15,489 nt of DNA from CAWDMN01 sp963803155 (GCA_963803155.1 CAWDMN010000008.1:1-15489), one strand, 5' to 3'. Positions 7,627-15,489 are shown, numbered from the stretch's first letter. The notes: generated by a model not told the origin, from the sequence alone. Numbers and translations are program-made.

Positions 7627-7769
7627 CAAAATATTATCAGGACATGACGATACTCAAGCCGCGAACGGATTACCCCCAATGCAAAGACTTCTCCCGGATG
7701 GATTCTGAGCTGGCATCATCAATAAGCGGACCTTAGCCTTGCGGAATCCAAGGAAGTCGGGCAGCAATC

Positions 7770-10700
7770 ATGAAAAAAATAATCACCCGTTCTTTTTTTC
7801 GTCGAATATCCATTCAGCATGAGTCCGTTCTACTATTCCTTCTTTTGGCCTTCGGAAGTATCGGCTCGCGTGCGGATTCCTTTTTGATCAAACCGGCGAG
7901 CCAATCTGAGCCTGAATTTAAGCTGGAATTGGATGGGAAGCTTATTATTCCTGAGACTCAGAAAATTGGATTTTCCAACAAAGTGGTTTTCTTAATCGAT
8001 TTGAATGGGCTGCCCGGCGAATCCTGGGAGGAAATCAAAAACTGGATTGTGGAATTTGAAGGGAAAGCACGGCTTGCGGATGGAATTGACTTGGTGATCA
8101 TAGCCGGAGCGCGAGCGCGGTCTTGGAGCGGTCTGAAGAGCGTTGAATCCATCGAGGCGGCTCTGAAGGAAGGAACCATAGCCACCCAAACCGATCCTGC
8201 CTGGAGAGCTTATTCTGAAATTATCGATGCACTGCCTGACTCTACAGCTGGCTGGACCCCTCTGTTCCTGTTCTCCAAAGCAACTCCAATCCAGCAACCC
8301 GACCTGTCTCGATACGTCTCCACTTTGATCTCATACAAACTCCGCGAGAAACGGTTCCGCCTCTGCGTGCGAGGAGATGCCCTTTTTTCCTCATCGGAAA
8401 GTAATCTCTGGAGGGAAGCCCTTGTGGCCACTGCTGGAGTCCATCTTGGGAGATCAGCTTCCCCCGGCGAATGGATGGAGGAGTGGAAGGGCCGCCCTGC
8501 TTATTGGATATCCTTTGCTGAACCTGTCATGCCAGAAGGATTTTTGCCCTATTCCATCATCCTGCGCAATTCTGGACTTCCCGAAGGCCGGATGGAACTG
8601 CAAAGTTTTTTGACTTCCAAATCCAAGACAGTCCCGGCAATCGGCCAATTTGAAAAGCTGATCAGCGCCCGGCAATCGGCCCGGCAGGCATTAGAAACAA
8701 AAGACAACGTCAGTCTGCAAAAGGCGCTGGAAGAGGGGCTAGCACTCAGCTCACTGGATCCCACTCTCTTGCGGATGGCGGCGGATATCTACCACAAACA
8801 AGGAGACTACCGGACGGCTTTGCAAATGCTGGCCAAACTGCGCTATTCCTCCCCATCCTCGCCAGATCTGTACAAGAGCATTGGCGAGACCTATTTTTCG
8901 CTCGGCAATTGGGAACTGAGCGAAGAAAATTTGCTGCGTTCCATCATCCTGAAACCTGCACAGGCTGGCGTGCTTGAACAACTGAGCCGGGTGAAGGAAA
9001 ATCGCAGCCAGTTGGAGGACGCTATTAATTACCAGCAAAAAGCCCTGCAGTTGGAGATGAAAAACGCGGAGGGCTGGGCTCGACTCGGCGGGCTTCAGGA
9101 AAAAAACCGTCAAATTTCCAGAGCATATGACTCGTATGACAAGGCCTTGCAACTCAATCCTGCCTTGCCTTCAATCCGCCTGCACCTGGTTGAAGGCCTG
9201 ATTGCTCGGGGGGAGAAGGACTCCGCTGGAGAACATCTCAAGGTAGCTTTGCCACTGCCCATTGCCGATTCGGCTGTCTTGTCGCAATACGGCTCCATGG
9301 CAGAACAATCGGGTTTAGAGGAAGAAGCGCTATCTTTTTATCGAGAGGCCGCAAAGCGAGATGAGACGAATATTAATGCCTTGATTGGACTCACATCGCT
9401 GTTGGCCAAAGCTGGACAGACGGAAGAAGCTCTGCGAGTTGCGGATTCAGCACTCGCGCGGCAGCCGGAGGCCGCATCTCTGCACGCTCTGAAACTGGAT
9501 TTGCTCGACCGAGCCAATCGCTGGTTTGAACTGAGGACCGCATCTGAATTGGCCTCACAGAAAGCTGGCTCAAATCTTGATGTGATTTCTCGCGTAGCTC
9601 TCATCCGGGATCATTCCGGAGATCGGGCAGCTCCGGCCTATCTGGCATGGGCTGACCGGCTTCAGGAGCTGAAAAAGCCAAGCTACGAGATCCAAAACAT
9701 CTTGGAGAGAGGATTGGTTTGTGCCTATCGAGACGCAGACAATGACGCTATTGCCCCACTGACTCAGCGGATACACGAGCAGGGTGGAATCGTTTTGGGT
9801 GACTCCGTGGAGTCGGACAATAATCAAAAAGGGCAGAATCAAATCATGATTCCGGGCGGAATCAAAGCTATGACTGCCGCAGCCAAGATTGCAGGCGAAA
9901 TGACCAGCCAAGATTTCCTGGCTCAGCTCACTTATGGGCTGAGCCAGCAAACACAAGGGAAATACTCAAAGTCCCAGGAGCAGATCCAAGAGGGCCTGCG
10001 TGATTATTTGAAACAGGTGAATGCACTCAAAAAGCTGGGGCAGGTTTCAGGGGATCAGACTTTGTTCAAACTCGATCTTAAAACCAAAAAGGACTTTGAA
10101 CGAGCCAGCCGAATCCTGGATCTGGTGGGGTGGGAAATCCGCCGCAAACAGAACCGCGTATTGGTTGAGCTAAGCGCGAACCCTGACAAGGCAAATTACC
10201 AAGGATTGGCCAATGCCTGGGGAATAGATGAATTAGCCATGAAGAGTCGCTTGGAAGCCGGTGAGAGTTATGAATTTATTTTGAAGGATGATCATGCCGT
10301 CTTGATTGGGGGAGAAGAATTCTGGTGGGGAAACGGCGATGACAAACCCGCGGGGGGCGACAACATCGCTTTTTTTGTCGACAACCTGGCCGCCACACGT
10401 CTCTACGCGGGGTTGGGCCGCATGGAACCAGAGGCGCGGCTGCAAATTCTGACTTCTTTCAAATCCCGAATGTTGATGGAGAAGATGGCCGATCGCCTGC
10501 TGATGTATTCAGATGCCCTGGCGATGGAACATGGCAGCCTGAAATTGCCCGGAGGAGAGGCCGCCTCCGCCGCCTGGGAAAATTTGGCCGGGATTCCTCC
10601 AGCTAAAGCACCGCAATTTATTCAGGCACTGTTGGTTCGCGACGAAGGGAAATTGATCTCCTTTTATTCGAAGCTTTCCCATTTGCCGCCGTTGCCCCAG

Positions 10701-12863
10701 CGATTCTTCACTCAATCCGCCAGGCGTTTGGCCCGGTATTATCAAATCTACCCCTTTGCGGAAAAAGAGTCAGTGGATCGGCACATCTACCGGCATCCAT
10801 CGGACTCTTTCACCCTTTTGGCTGGCAATCTTCCATTGGACTCCGAAGGGAAGATTCTTTTCCCCGGCGGCATCAAAATCTGGCTGGTGGCGCGCGGGCA
10901 GTCCGGCGATGCCGGCCAGGTCGCGAGCCTGGCTTCCAAAGCGGCGCGGCAATCACCTCCGGAAGCCGAAGATGAGGTTTTGTTAAGGCTTCTGACGGAG
11001 TCTTACAAAGTGGCCGGCCAGGAGTTTCAGCAAGTGGAGAATTTTCTGGCGGTCAGCCGGATCAATCAACACCGCCTCGTGCCGATGGGCGACATGCCGG
11101 CTTTGTTGCTTTCGCAGAATTATGCGAAGTTTAAAGCCTTTTACCCCTACTTCAGTGCTCTGCCTGCATTGACAACATCTGACTTCCAGTCCTTCTTTGC
11201 TGCTGCCGCTCATATCGAGAAAGTCAGTGACGACAAAATCAACGCCGTGCTCGGACAATTCGAGTCCCTGATCCACTGGCTGGTGATTTGCAATGAAAAC
11301 GGATTGCTGAGTGATGGGGATGCAGCAGGGCTTTTTGGACAATATTGCAGGAGCTATGCCGCTGCTAAAGATGGAGGCGACTTTGCTTTTGCCACTTTGA
11401 CGGGATTGGAAGGATTATTCGATCACTGGGAGAAAAGAAACATAAAGGTGGAAGAAGATCCAGTCTTGCGGGCCTGGGCCGGGAGTCCTCATCCCGCCAG
11501 TTTCGAATTTTCCGGCCAGAGATTCACAGTGGACCGAGCCGAGTGGAAATATAACCGGATGCAAAAAGTGTTGGAGCTTCAAAAAATCACCCCCATATCT
11601 GTCTTGCGGGAGATCTTCCAGTCCGCCAAATCATTAGAGCAGGCGCAAGGAGACGCCGCTTCCACTCTGGGTGCTTTGGAAAAATCCTGCGGGCGGCTAA
11701 ATGAAATGAAGCCCGAAGAAATCAAGAAAACGCCTCCGGACATTCGCGGCTTCCTGAATGTGAGTTCTCTAACGGATATCCAAGGCCGGCTCAAACGAAT
11801 TCAGAAAGAAATTAGTGGCGGGAAAATAACAGCTTCCAAAGAAATTGCCCGGCAGGCTCATGAATTATTGGGAGAGTTGAATCCCGTTTTAATGACAACC
11901 TTCCTCGGTTATCTTTATGCCTATTTTTTTTCCCCCTCCGATCTAATGGTGGCTGAAAATCCCAACCTGGCCCGGACTCACCAGTTTTATGAAAAAAAGC
12001 CGGCCAATGGCCACAAAAACTACTGGCCTGAGACCGTCATACATGCGCCCATAAAGAACGGGGGCCGGATGATCGCGGGCAATCCAGCTCAATTGGCAAT
12101 CGTGGCGGGAGAATTGGGCCTGAAACAACAGGAGGTCGGCGAATCGACGGAGGGGAATTATACTACGGCACATTTTGCGGCGGGACAATTGGCTTCCCTC
12201 CGGGCCGTCCCTTGGAGTCGGTTGACCGATGTCGCTATGCGACGGATCGCGCTGCAGATTCGTTTTGGGAAGGAAATGGTGGTGGAGGCAGCTATGCATC
12301 CCAACCTTGTCGATCAAATCGTTTTGGCTAGCCAAAGGTTGGTTGGCGCCTCCAGGCGGCAGGAGTTGATCAGGGCACTTCGTAACCATCAGGCAACCGT
12401 CGCACTCAACGCTTTGAGCTCATCGGATCTTTTTTATCTGGCCGATGTCATCCGCCAGATGCCGGGAAGTTTTTCGGAATCCAGCCCAGTACGCAAGAGT
12501 TGGCAGAATTTGCTAAACAAGGTTGGAGACCAGGAAGTGATCCATTTCGGCGGTCCCCATTACCAAACTCACGGATGTACGCATGCGCATCTATTACAGC
12601 TCTCCCCCTACGAAGATTATCTCGACTTCCTATTTCCAGGTCCAATGGCGGAACGGCTGGGCGAGTTCATCTTGAATCTGGCAGAAGCAGCGGACCGGTG
12701 CGGCCTTCCAGTAGATGCAGTAGCCATGCTGGCTGAACCCGCTGTACAATTGCTCCGTTCGAGGGCCCATTTGGCTCACAAAGATGACTGGCCGGCAGCC
12801 GTTCGGAGTATGAACAACTTCCCACTGGAAGAATTGCTGCCTCGATTGGAGAAAACACCATGA
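7770..12863 (+). CDS. Giant exported TPR protein with VWA-like N-terminus and unassigned C-terminal half
   Basis: This 1697-residue protein begins with a signal peptide: basic n-region, hydrophobic SVLLFLLLAFGSIG, likely cleavage after SRA (Ala35). Residues about 70-205 look like a degenerate VWA fold: strand KVVFLIDLNG with Asp77, then IDLVIIAGARARSW, then TPLFLFSKA where a VWA protein would have its metal-binding Asp. About eight TPR-like helical pairs span roughly 310-600, for example YKSIGETYFSLGNWELSEEN and AGQTEEALRVADSALARQP. Residues about 690-1697 match no family I know; a transition motif IMIPGGIKAM starts this part. Six potential metal ligands cluster at His1592, 1597, 1601, Cys1603, His1605 and His1607. 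The stop overlaps the VWA gene by 4 bases. The AAGGAAG ribosome site at 7750-7756 is 13 bases from ATG, rather far. A periplasmic or secreted scaffold is inferred. Confidence 0.85.
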   Translation: MKKIITRSFFRRISIQHESVLLFLLLAFGSIGSRADSFLIKPASQSEPEFKLELDGKLIIPETQKIGFSNKVVFLIDLNGLPGESWEEIKNWIVEFEGKARLADGIDLVIIAGARARSWSGLKSVESIEAALKEGTIATQTDPAWRAYSEIIDALPDSTAGWTPLFLFSKATPIQQPDLSRYVSTLISYKLREKRFRLCVRGDALFSSSESNLWREALVATAGVHLGRSASPGEWMEEWKGRPAYWISFAEPVMPEGFLPYSIILRNSGLPEGRMELQSFLTSKSKTVPAIGQFEKLISARQSARQALETKDNVSLQKALEEGLALSSLDPTLLRMAADIYHKQGDYRTALQMLAKLRYSSPSSPDLYKSIGETYFSLGNWELSEENLLRSIILKPAQAGVLEQLSRVKENRSQLEDAINYQQKALQLEMKNAEGWARLGGLQEKNRQISRAYDSYDKALQLNPALPSIRLHLVEGLIARGEKDSAGEHLKVALPLPIADSAVLSQYGSMAEQSGLEEEALSFYREAAKRDETNINALIGLTSLLAKAGQTEEALRVADSALARQPEAASLHALKLDLLDRANRWFELRTASELASQKAGSNLDVISRVALIRDHSGDRAAPAYLAWADRLQELKKPSYEIQNILERGLVCAYRDADNDAIAPLTQRIHEQGGIVLGDSVESDNNQKGQNQIMIPGGIKAMTAAAKIAGEMTSQDFLAQLTYGLSQQTQGKYSKSQEQIQEGLRDYLKQVNALKKLGQVSGDQTLFKLDLKTKKDFERASRILDLVGWEIRRKQNRVLVELSANPDKANYQGLANAWGIDELAMKSRLEAGESYEFILKDDHAVLIGGEEFWWGNGDDKPAGGDNIAFFVDNLAATRLYAGLGRMEPEARLQILTSFKSRMLMEKMADRLLMYSDALAMEHGSLKLPGGEAASAAWENLAGIPPAKAPQFIQALLVRDEGKLISFYSKLSHLPPLPQRFFTQSARRLARYYQIYPFAEKESVDRHIYRHPSDSFTLLAGNLPLDSEGKILFPGGIKIWLVARGQSGDAGQVASLASKAARQSPPEAEDEVLLRLLTESYKVAGQEFQQVENFLAVSRINQHRLVPMGDMPALLLSQNYAKFKAFYPYFSALPALTTSDFQSFFAAAAHIEKVSDDKINAVLGQFESLIHWLVICNENGLLSDGDAAGLFGQYCRSYAAAKDGGDFAFATLTGLEGLFDHWEKRNIKVEEDPVLRAWAGSPHPASFEFSGQRFTVDRAEWKYNRMQKVLELQKITPISVLREIFQSAKSLEQAQGDAASTLGALEKSCGRLNEMKPEEIKKTPPDIRGFLNVSSLTDIQGRLKRIQKEISGGKITASKEIARQAHELLGELNPVLMTTFLGYLYAYFFSPSDLMVAENPNLARTHQFYEKKPANGHKNYWPETVIHAPIKNGGRMIAGNPAQLAIVAGELGLKQQEVGESTEGNYTTAHFAAGQLASLRAVPWSRLTDVAMRRIALQIRFGKEMVVEAAMHPNLVDQIVLASQRLVGASRRQELIRALRNHQATVALNALSSSDLFYLADVIRQMPGSFSESSPVRKSWQNLLNKVGDQEVIHFGGPHYQTHGCTHAHLLQLSPYEDYLDFLFPGPMAERLGEFILNLAEAADRCGLPVDAVAMLAEPAVQLLRSRAHLAHKDDWPAAVRSMNNFPLEELLPRLEKTP

Positions 12864-13723
12864 TGATCGGGGGGCTTCTCTTTCTCTTAATGCTGCCTCA
12901 AGGATTTTTCGAACCGTCGGAGCCTCTTCCCTCTTTGAAAGTGGAGGTGCGGATGGTAGAGATTTATGCCGCGGTGTTGGACGGAAAGAGGTTTATCCCG
13001 GGATTGCAGCAAGACCAATTCCAAGTGCTGGAAAACGGCCGGCCGCAAAAAATTGCCGTATTTGAGACCCAAGACACCCCTTTGACGATGGCTCTGCTCA
13101 TGGATACAACAGGCAGCATGCAGAAGACTCTCCCCTTCGTAAAAAATGCGGTGATGCAACTACTCACCAATATGCGTTCGGAGGATAAGGTCGGATTGTT
13201 TTCGTTCACCGATCAATTACAGGTTCTGCAGCCTTTCGGAAAAGAAAAAAGTCTTGCCGTAAAGGCCCTATTGGCCGCCAAGGCTCAAGGCAGAACCGCC
13301 CTGTTTGACGCCTTGACACAACTATCCTCCGAAGTTCTGAAAGTGAAGGGGAAAAAGGCTATTCTGGTCTTCACCGATGGAAATGACAATTCCAGCGCTC
13401 TCTCCGAATCCGCGGCGATTAATAATTTGAAGCGGACAGGTGTGCCTGTTTATGCGATTGCTCTTGGAAAGGCGCTCAATGATGAGCAATTGATGAAGTC
13501 CCTCAAGGAAATTACCACGTCCACCGGCGGTTTGAACTTTGAAGTGAAGGATACGGATGAATTAACAAAAGTATTTGGAGAAATTGGGGCAGATCTGCAA
13601 CACCTTTATTATCTGGGTTACTATCCGAAAAGCACCAACAAAAATAGCTGGCAATCGATTTCCGTGCAACTTACCAAGCCGCTCCATTATAAGGTGAGGG
13701 CAAAGGAGGGATACAAACCCTGA
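12860..13723 (+). CDS. VWA-domain protein, VWFA-related acidobacterial family
   Basis: This 287-residue protein has a short hydrophobic leader (IGGLLFLLMLPQGFF) and then the lead-in typical of this family: a beta-rich segment (VEVRMVEIYAAVLDG) and IPGLQQDQFQVLENGRPQKI. The VWA domain follows. Its metal-ion-dependent adhesion site is complete: Asp82, Thr84 and Ser86 in MDTTGSM (a D-x-T-x-S form), Thr146 in QGRTALFDAL and Asp173 in VFTDGNDN. It closes with the family-like YYLGYYPKSTNKNSW and a terminal beta segment. Such domains bind partner proteins through a divalent metal. GGAG at 12848-12851 lies 8 bases before ATG 12860, inside the end of the upstream TPR gene, so translation is probably coupled. 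Either export or anchoring by the uncleaved leader is possible. Confidence 0.9.
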   Translation: MMIGGLLFLLMLPQGFFEPSEPLPSLKVEVRMVEIYAAVLDGKRFIPGLQQDQFQVLENGRPQKIAVFETQDTPLTMALLMDTTGSMQKTLPFVKNAVMQLLTNMRSEDKVGLFSFTDQLQVLQPFGKEKSLAVKALLAAKAQGRTALFDALTQLSSEVLKVKGKKAILVFTDGNDNSSALSESAAINNLKRTGVPVYAIALGKALNDEQLMKSLKEITTSTGGLNFEVKDTDELTKVFGEIGADLQHLYYLGYYPKSTNKNSWQSISVQLTKPLHYKVRAKEGYKP

Positions 13724-14681
13724 ACCTCATTCCTTCTAGAAAGAGGACCATGTAGTTGGGCACAAGGCAACACCACATCTTCTACTCCGAATGGCCTCGT
13801 GCAGACGGGTTGCCCTCATCCAGCGCTTTGTTTCTCGCCGTGAGTGCATGGCGTCTTCATCCAAAACAGCTTCCCTGCCCGAAGCGGGAGTCTTGGGTCG
13901 GTCGCGCGATCCTTCGCATGACCCTCTGCATTGCCGGCAAACCCGATAGACAGAACCAACGCGCGGCGGGTGACTTCATCACACGTGTCCGTACCGCCTC
14001 TCACCACCTTTCTCTAAGCGAACTGAAGCACTGTTTTTGCGGGTCACGTTGTTCATTTGCCTCCCGGTGGTCGTCCATAACACGTCACATCATGATAATT
14101 TTGTGCCAATTCTATTTCCTCTCAAAAAGCATTGGGACGATTCCTGTTATTCTTGGGATGAATGAAGGATGATTTTCTGACGCGACTTTAAGCCAGGGCG
14201 TCAACCGCGGGCCGGGATGAAGGTAATCGTTGAGTCTGCTCCAACATCAGGATTGTCTTGATGTCCCAGATCTTCCCTTTTCTTTATTGGTTGTGTCTAT
14301 TCATCACACTATTCAACCGGCGTGAACAACAATGTAACGGGCGATACTGAGTACCCAACATCTTTGAGGTCATCGGCCATGGCTTTTCCCCTATTTGATG
14401 TCGCCCAAGTCCAACATCATTAAAGGGAATACTTGCGGAAACTCCCCGAATCCATGAAGGTGAGTGCTTTTGATAATTTTCTGAAATTGACCTTTTATTT
14501 GGAAAAGAATTTGCCGATAAATCCGATAGGACGTCCCGTCCAGGCCTTGGATTTCCGCAAAACGAAAAGGGACATTCGCGCTGGATATAAATCTCGAATC
14601 CCAGGCCTTGGATTCTGGTGTGAGCCGGATGTCGCTACAAGACTATGTCCCTCTGAAACAAACGGAATGAGGCAGAAAATT
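13724..14681. other. Long intergenic region without a supported gene
   Basis: I find no convincing gene in these 958 bases. A 138-codon plus-strand frame (13756-14172) starts at TTG without a ribosome site and looks like read-through. A 63-codon minus-strand frame (13816-14007) also lacks a ribosome site; its wording resembles short spurious 'hypothetical proteins' often predicted in dispersed repeats, but I cannot confirm that. The right part holds a 14-base direct repeat at 14540 and 14601. Confidence 0.5.
14540..14614 (+). repeat. 14-base direct repeat, copies 61 bases apart
   Basis: CCAGGCCTTGGATT occurs exactly at 14540-14553 and 14601-14614, with unlike flanks. Each copy contains the 8-base palindrome CAAGGCCT/AGGCCTTG as part of CCAGGCCTTGG. 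It lies 70-140 bases upstream of the gene at 14682, a position suited to paired regulator sites, though chance is possible. Confidence 0.5.
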
Positions 14682-14984
14682 ATGGTGGCTGAAAAGCGTC
14701 GCTCTTTAAAAATAAAATCCTTCAAGCCGAATCAAGGCTGCCCTCTCGCAATATGGTCTGCGCTGATTGTCTTTGTAATGGTGATTGTTCACACTTCGAG
14801 CCTGCTGGCGCTTTCCTCCTCCCGGCCGCGGGAACGTCACCTCGAACAAATGCTCGCCAATTATGAAATCCATTATTATGCACCGGAAGAATTTTCGCGG
14901 AAAGTCCACGCAGCCGAACCGGTATCTTTCAATATTAGCAATCGTGAATTCCGCTTCCGGTTGGCGCCTCGGTCAAGAACTTGA
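14682..14984 (+). pseudogene. Exported-protein N-terminus, apparently truncated
   Basis: The 100-residue frame starts at ATG 14682 with GAGG at 14669-14672, 9 bases upstream; ATG 14667 in the same frame is a weaker choice. The protein begins with a basic region (EKRRSLKIKSFK), then a hydrophobic stretch (LAIWSALIVFVMVIV), which is a signal peptide or anchor. Next come a helix (RERHLEQMLANYEIHYY) and a beta-type pattern (EPVSFNISNREFRFRLAPR). That pattern reminds me of the propeptide start of acidobacterial secreted M12-type metalloproteases, where several hundred residues would follow. Here a stop comes three residues later. I infer a gene broken by recombination or insertion near 14970. A genuine small exported protein is the alternative. 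The protease link is memory-based and weak. Confidence 0.4.
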
Positions 14985-15066
14985 ATTCACGGCTGCGTTA
15001 TCAAGCAGCCGTGACGAGATTGAATTCTTGCGTTTGGTTGTGAAAGAATTGGAGGCTGACGTATGA
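14944..15066 (+). CDS. Possible small ORF or tail fragment preceding the small-gene cassette
   Basis: In a second frame, GTG 14944 opens 40 codons ending at TGA 15064-15066, which overlaps the next start as ATGA. The tail (DEIEFLRLVVKELEADV) is strongly helical with heptad-like leucines, so the frame looks coding at its end. No ribosome site precedes GTG 14944, and the frame stays open further upstream, to at least 14785, through the other gene. It may be the C-terminal remnant of a gene whose start was lost at a junction, or the continuation of the upstream protein after a frameshift. Function unknown. Confidence 0.35.
   Translation: MNSASGWRLGQELEFTAALSSSRDEIEFLRLVVKELEADV
14987..15014. 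repeat. Perfect 10-bp stem-loop at the truncation point
   Basis: TCACGGCTGC (14987-14996) and GCAGCCGTGA (15005-15014) are exact complements around an 8-base loop. The stem begins two bases after the stop at 14984. Farther out, CAAGAA (14974-14979) and TTCTTG (15025-15030) are also complementary, so a larger imperfect inverted repeat may exist. No T run follows on the plus strand, so terminator function is uncertain; a recombination or attachment site is an alternative. Confidence 0.5.
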
Positions 15067-15410
15067 ACTGGACAGCGTTATTCGGTGCAATCACCGCAGG
15101 CTTCAAATTCCTGGGTGGACTGTTCAGCAAGAAGCAAACTGCTTCAACCGAACCCGTTGACGCACAAGCGGCGCGCGAAGGGACTGCGGCAGGTGCAATG
15201 GCAAACGCTGCGAGTCATCTTGCTGGACCGCGGAATGCATACGAGGCTTTGGGTTTAGACGGTATCGAACGCGATGCAGAAAAAAAAGGACAAGTCATGA
15301 GCTTGCAGATGTTGATTGTCTTCTGCCTTGGCTTGACGTGTGGTCACATTCTTTGGTTTCGCCCGGACATCTCACGACGTCGCAGTACAGGAAAGGAACG
15401 TGTGCCATGA
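15063..15410 (+). CDS. Small protein with a C-terminal membrane segment, unknown function
   Basis: I do not recognise this 115-residue protein. It opens with an amphipathic, moderately hydrophobic stretch (NWTALFGAITAGFKFLGGLF), then a low-complexity Ala/Thr/Gln/Glu-rich section, then a short motif (GPRNAYEALGLDGIERDAE), and near residues 80-97 a membrane helix (SLQMLIVFCLGLTCGHILWF) followed by a basic tail (SRRRSTGKER). GGAGG at 15051-15055 lies 7 bases before the ATG, so the gene looks real. It overlaps both neighbours by 4 bases. A second in-frame ATG at 15297 has its own ribosome site. Small size, overlaps and membrane segments resemble phage or mobile-element modules such as lysis or virion-membrane genes, but no specific family is evident. 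Confidence 0.65.
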   Translation: MNWTALFGAITAGFKFLGGLFSKKQTASTEPVDAQAAREGTAAGAMANAASHLAGPRNAYEALGLDGIERDAEKKGQVMSLQMLIVFCLGLTCGHILWFRPDISRRRSTGKERVP

Positions 15411-15489
15411 GCGAACGCATATACCAAATGCTGGTCGTATACGGCATGGGATGGTCAATTGAGTTGCTCGTGTTGTGGTGGCTTCTATG
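15407..15489 (+). CDS. Small membrane protein, cut by the window edge
   Basis: The ATG at 15407 overlaps the stop of the preceding gene (ATGA), and AAAGGA at 15392-15397 lies 9 bases before it. The 27 visible codons encode a polar start (MSERIYQ) and a strongly hydrophobic segment (SIELLVLWWLL) still open at the right edge. It continues the pattern of tightly packed small membrane proteins. Function unknown. Confidence 0.6.
   Translation, partial: MSERIYQMLVVYGMGWSIELLVLWWLL

Larger units (their letters stand above)
7202..7769. other. Intergenic region upstream of the TPR-VWA operon
   Basis: No gene is supported in these 568 bases; the open frames on both strands lack ribosome sites and protein-like composition. 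It contains the perfect palindrome at 7233-7248, the tandem duplication at 7566-7595 and a possible promoter at 7597-7626. The palindrome sits closer to the end of the penicillin-binding protein gene. The other two lie nearer the downstream operon. Confidence 0.55.

Noticed and set aside
7211..7711. Direct repeat GGATTCTGAGCT at 7211 and 7700
   Set aside because: Only 12 bases, different flanks and no structural context; likely chance.
13816..14007. 63-codon minus-strand gene in the long spacer
   Set aside because: No ribosome site; the wording resembles spurious predictions in dispersed repeats. A nucleotide search for copies would decide.
1..15489. tRNA, rRNA, CRISPR array or transposase
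   Set aside because: No cloverleaf with a T-loop GTTCGAATC-type core outside genes, no regularly spaced repeats, and no transposase or integrase motifs in any plausible frame.

Overview
The window most likely comes from the phylum Acidobacteriota. Two proteins point there. One is an orphan MacB/FtsX-type permease of the 'acidobacterial duplicated orphan permease' (ADOP) kind. The other is a von Willebrand A protein with the layout of the 'VWFA-related acidobacterial' family. This assignment rests on family recognition by eye, not on a database search. Genes are widely spaced, and several intergenic stretches hold palindromes or short repeats.

Region 1 (1-1560): a long imperfect inverted repeat of the dispersed 'ATCCGCG' type, a compact hicB-hicA toxin-antitoxin pair (antitoxin first, ATGA overlap), and a stand-alone glyoxalase/VOC-fold protein with all four metal-ligand positions present. 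Region 2 (1560-4484): a small three-helix membrane protein reading frame cut by one in-frame TAG codon, a strong hairpin in the convergent gap, and the minus-strand ADOP permease with no ATPase gene beside it. Region 3 (4485-7201): a 650-base divergent spacer and a bifunctional class A penicillin-binding protein with complete glycosyltransferase and transpeptidase motifs.

Region 4 (7202-13723) is the centrepiece. A 568-base spacer holds a perfect 16-base palindrome, a 15-base tandem duplication and a possible promoter. It is followed by a two-gene operon. The first gene encodes an exported protein of 1697 residues: a signal peptide, what looks like a degenerate VWA-like domain, about eight TPR-like repeats, then about 1000 residues I cannot assign, ending in a tight His/Cys cluster. 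Its stop codon overlaps the start of the second gene, a VWA protein with a full metal-ion-dependent adhesion site. The overlap predicts coupled translation and perhaps a two-protein complex at or outside the membrane.

Region 5 (13724-15489): nearly 1 kb with no convincing gene, a short exported-protein N-terminus that stops abruptly, a 10-bp perfect stem-loop right at that stop, and the start of a tightly packed series of very small genes with membrane segments and good ribosome sites. The last gene runs off the window. This looks like a junction where a host gene was broken and a different, phage-like or mobile segment begins, but the identity of that segment cannot be settled from what is shown.

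No rRNA, tRNA, CRISPR array or recognisable transposase was found.
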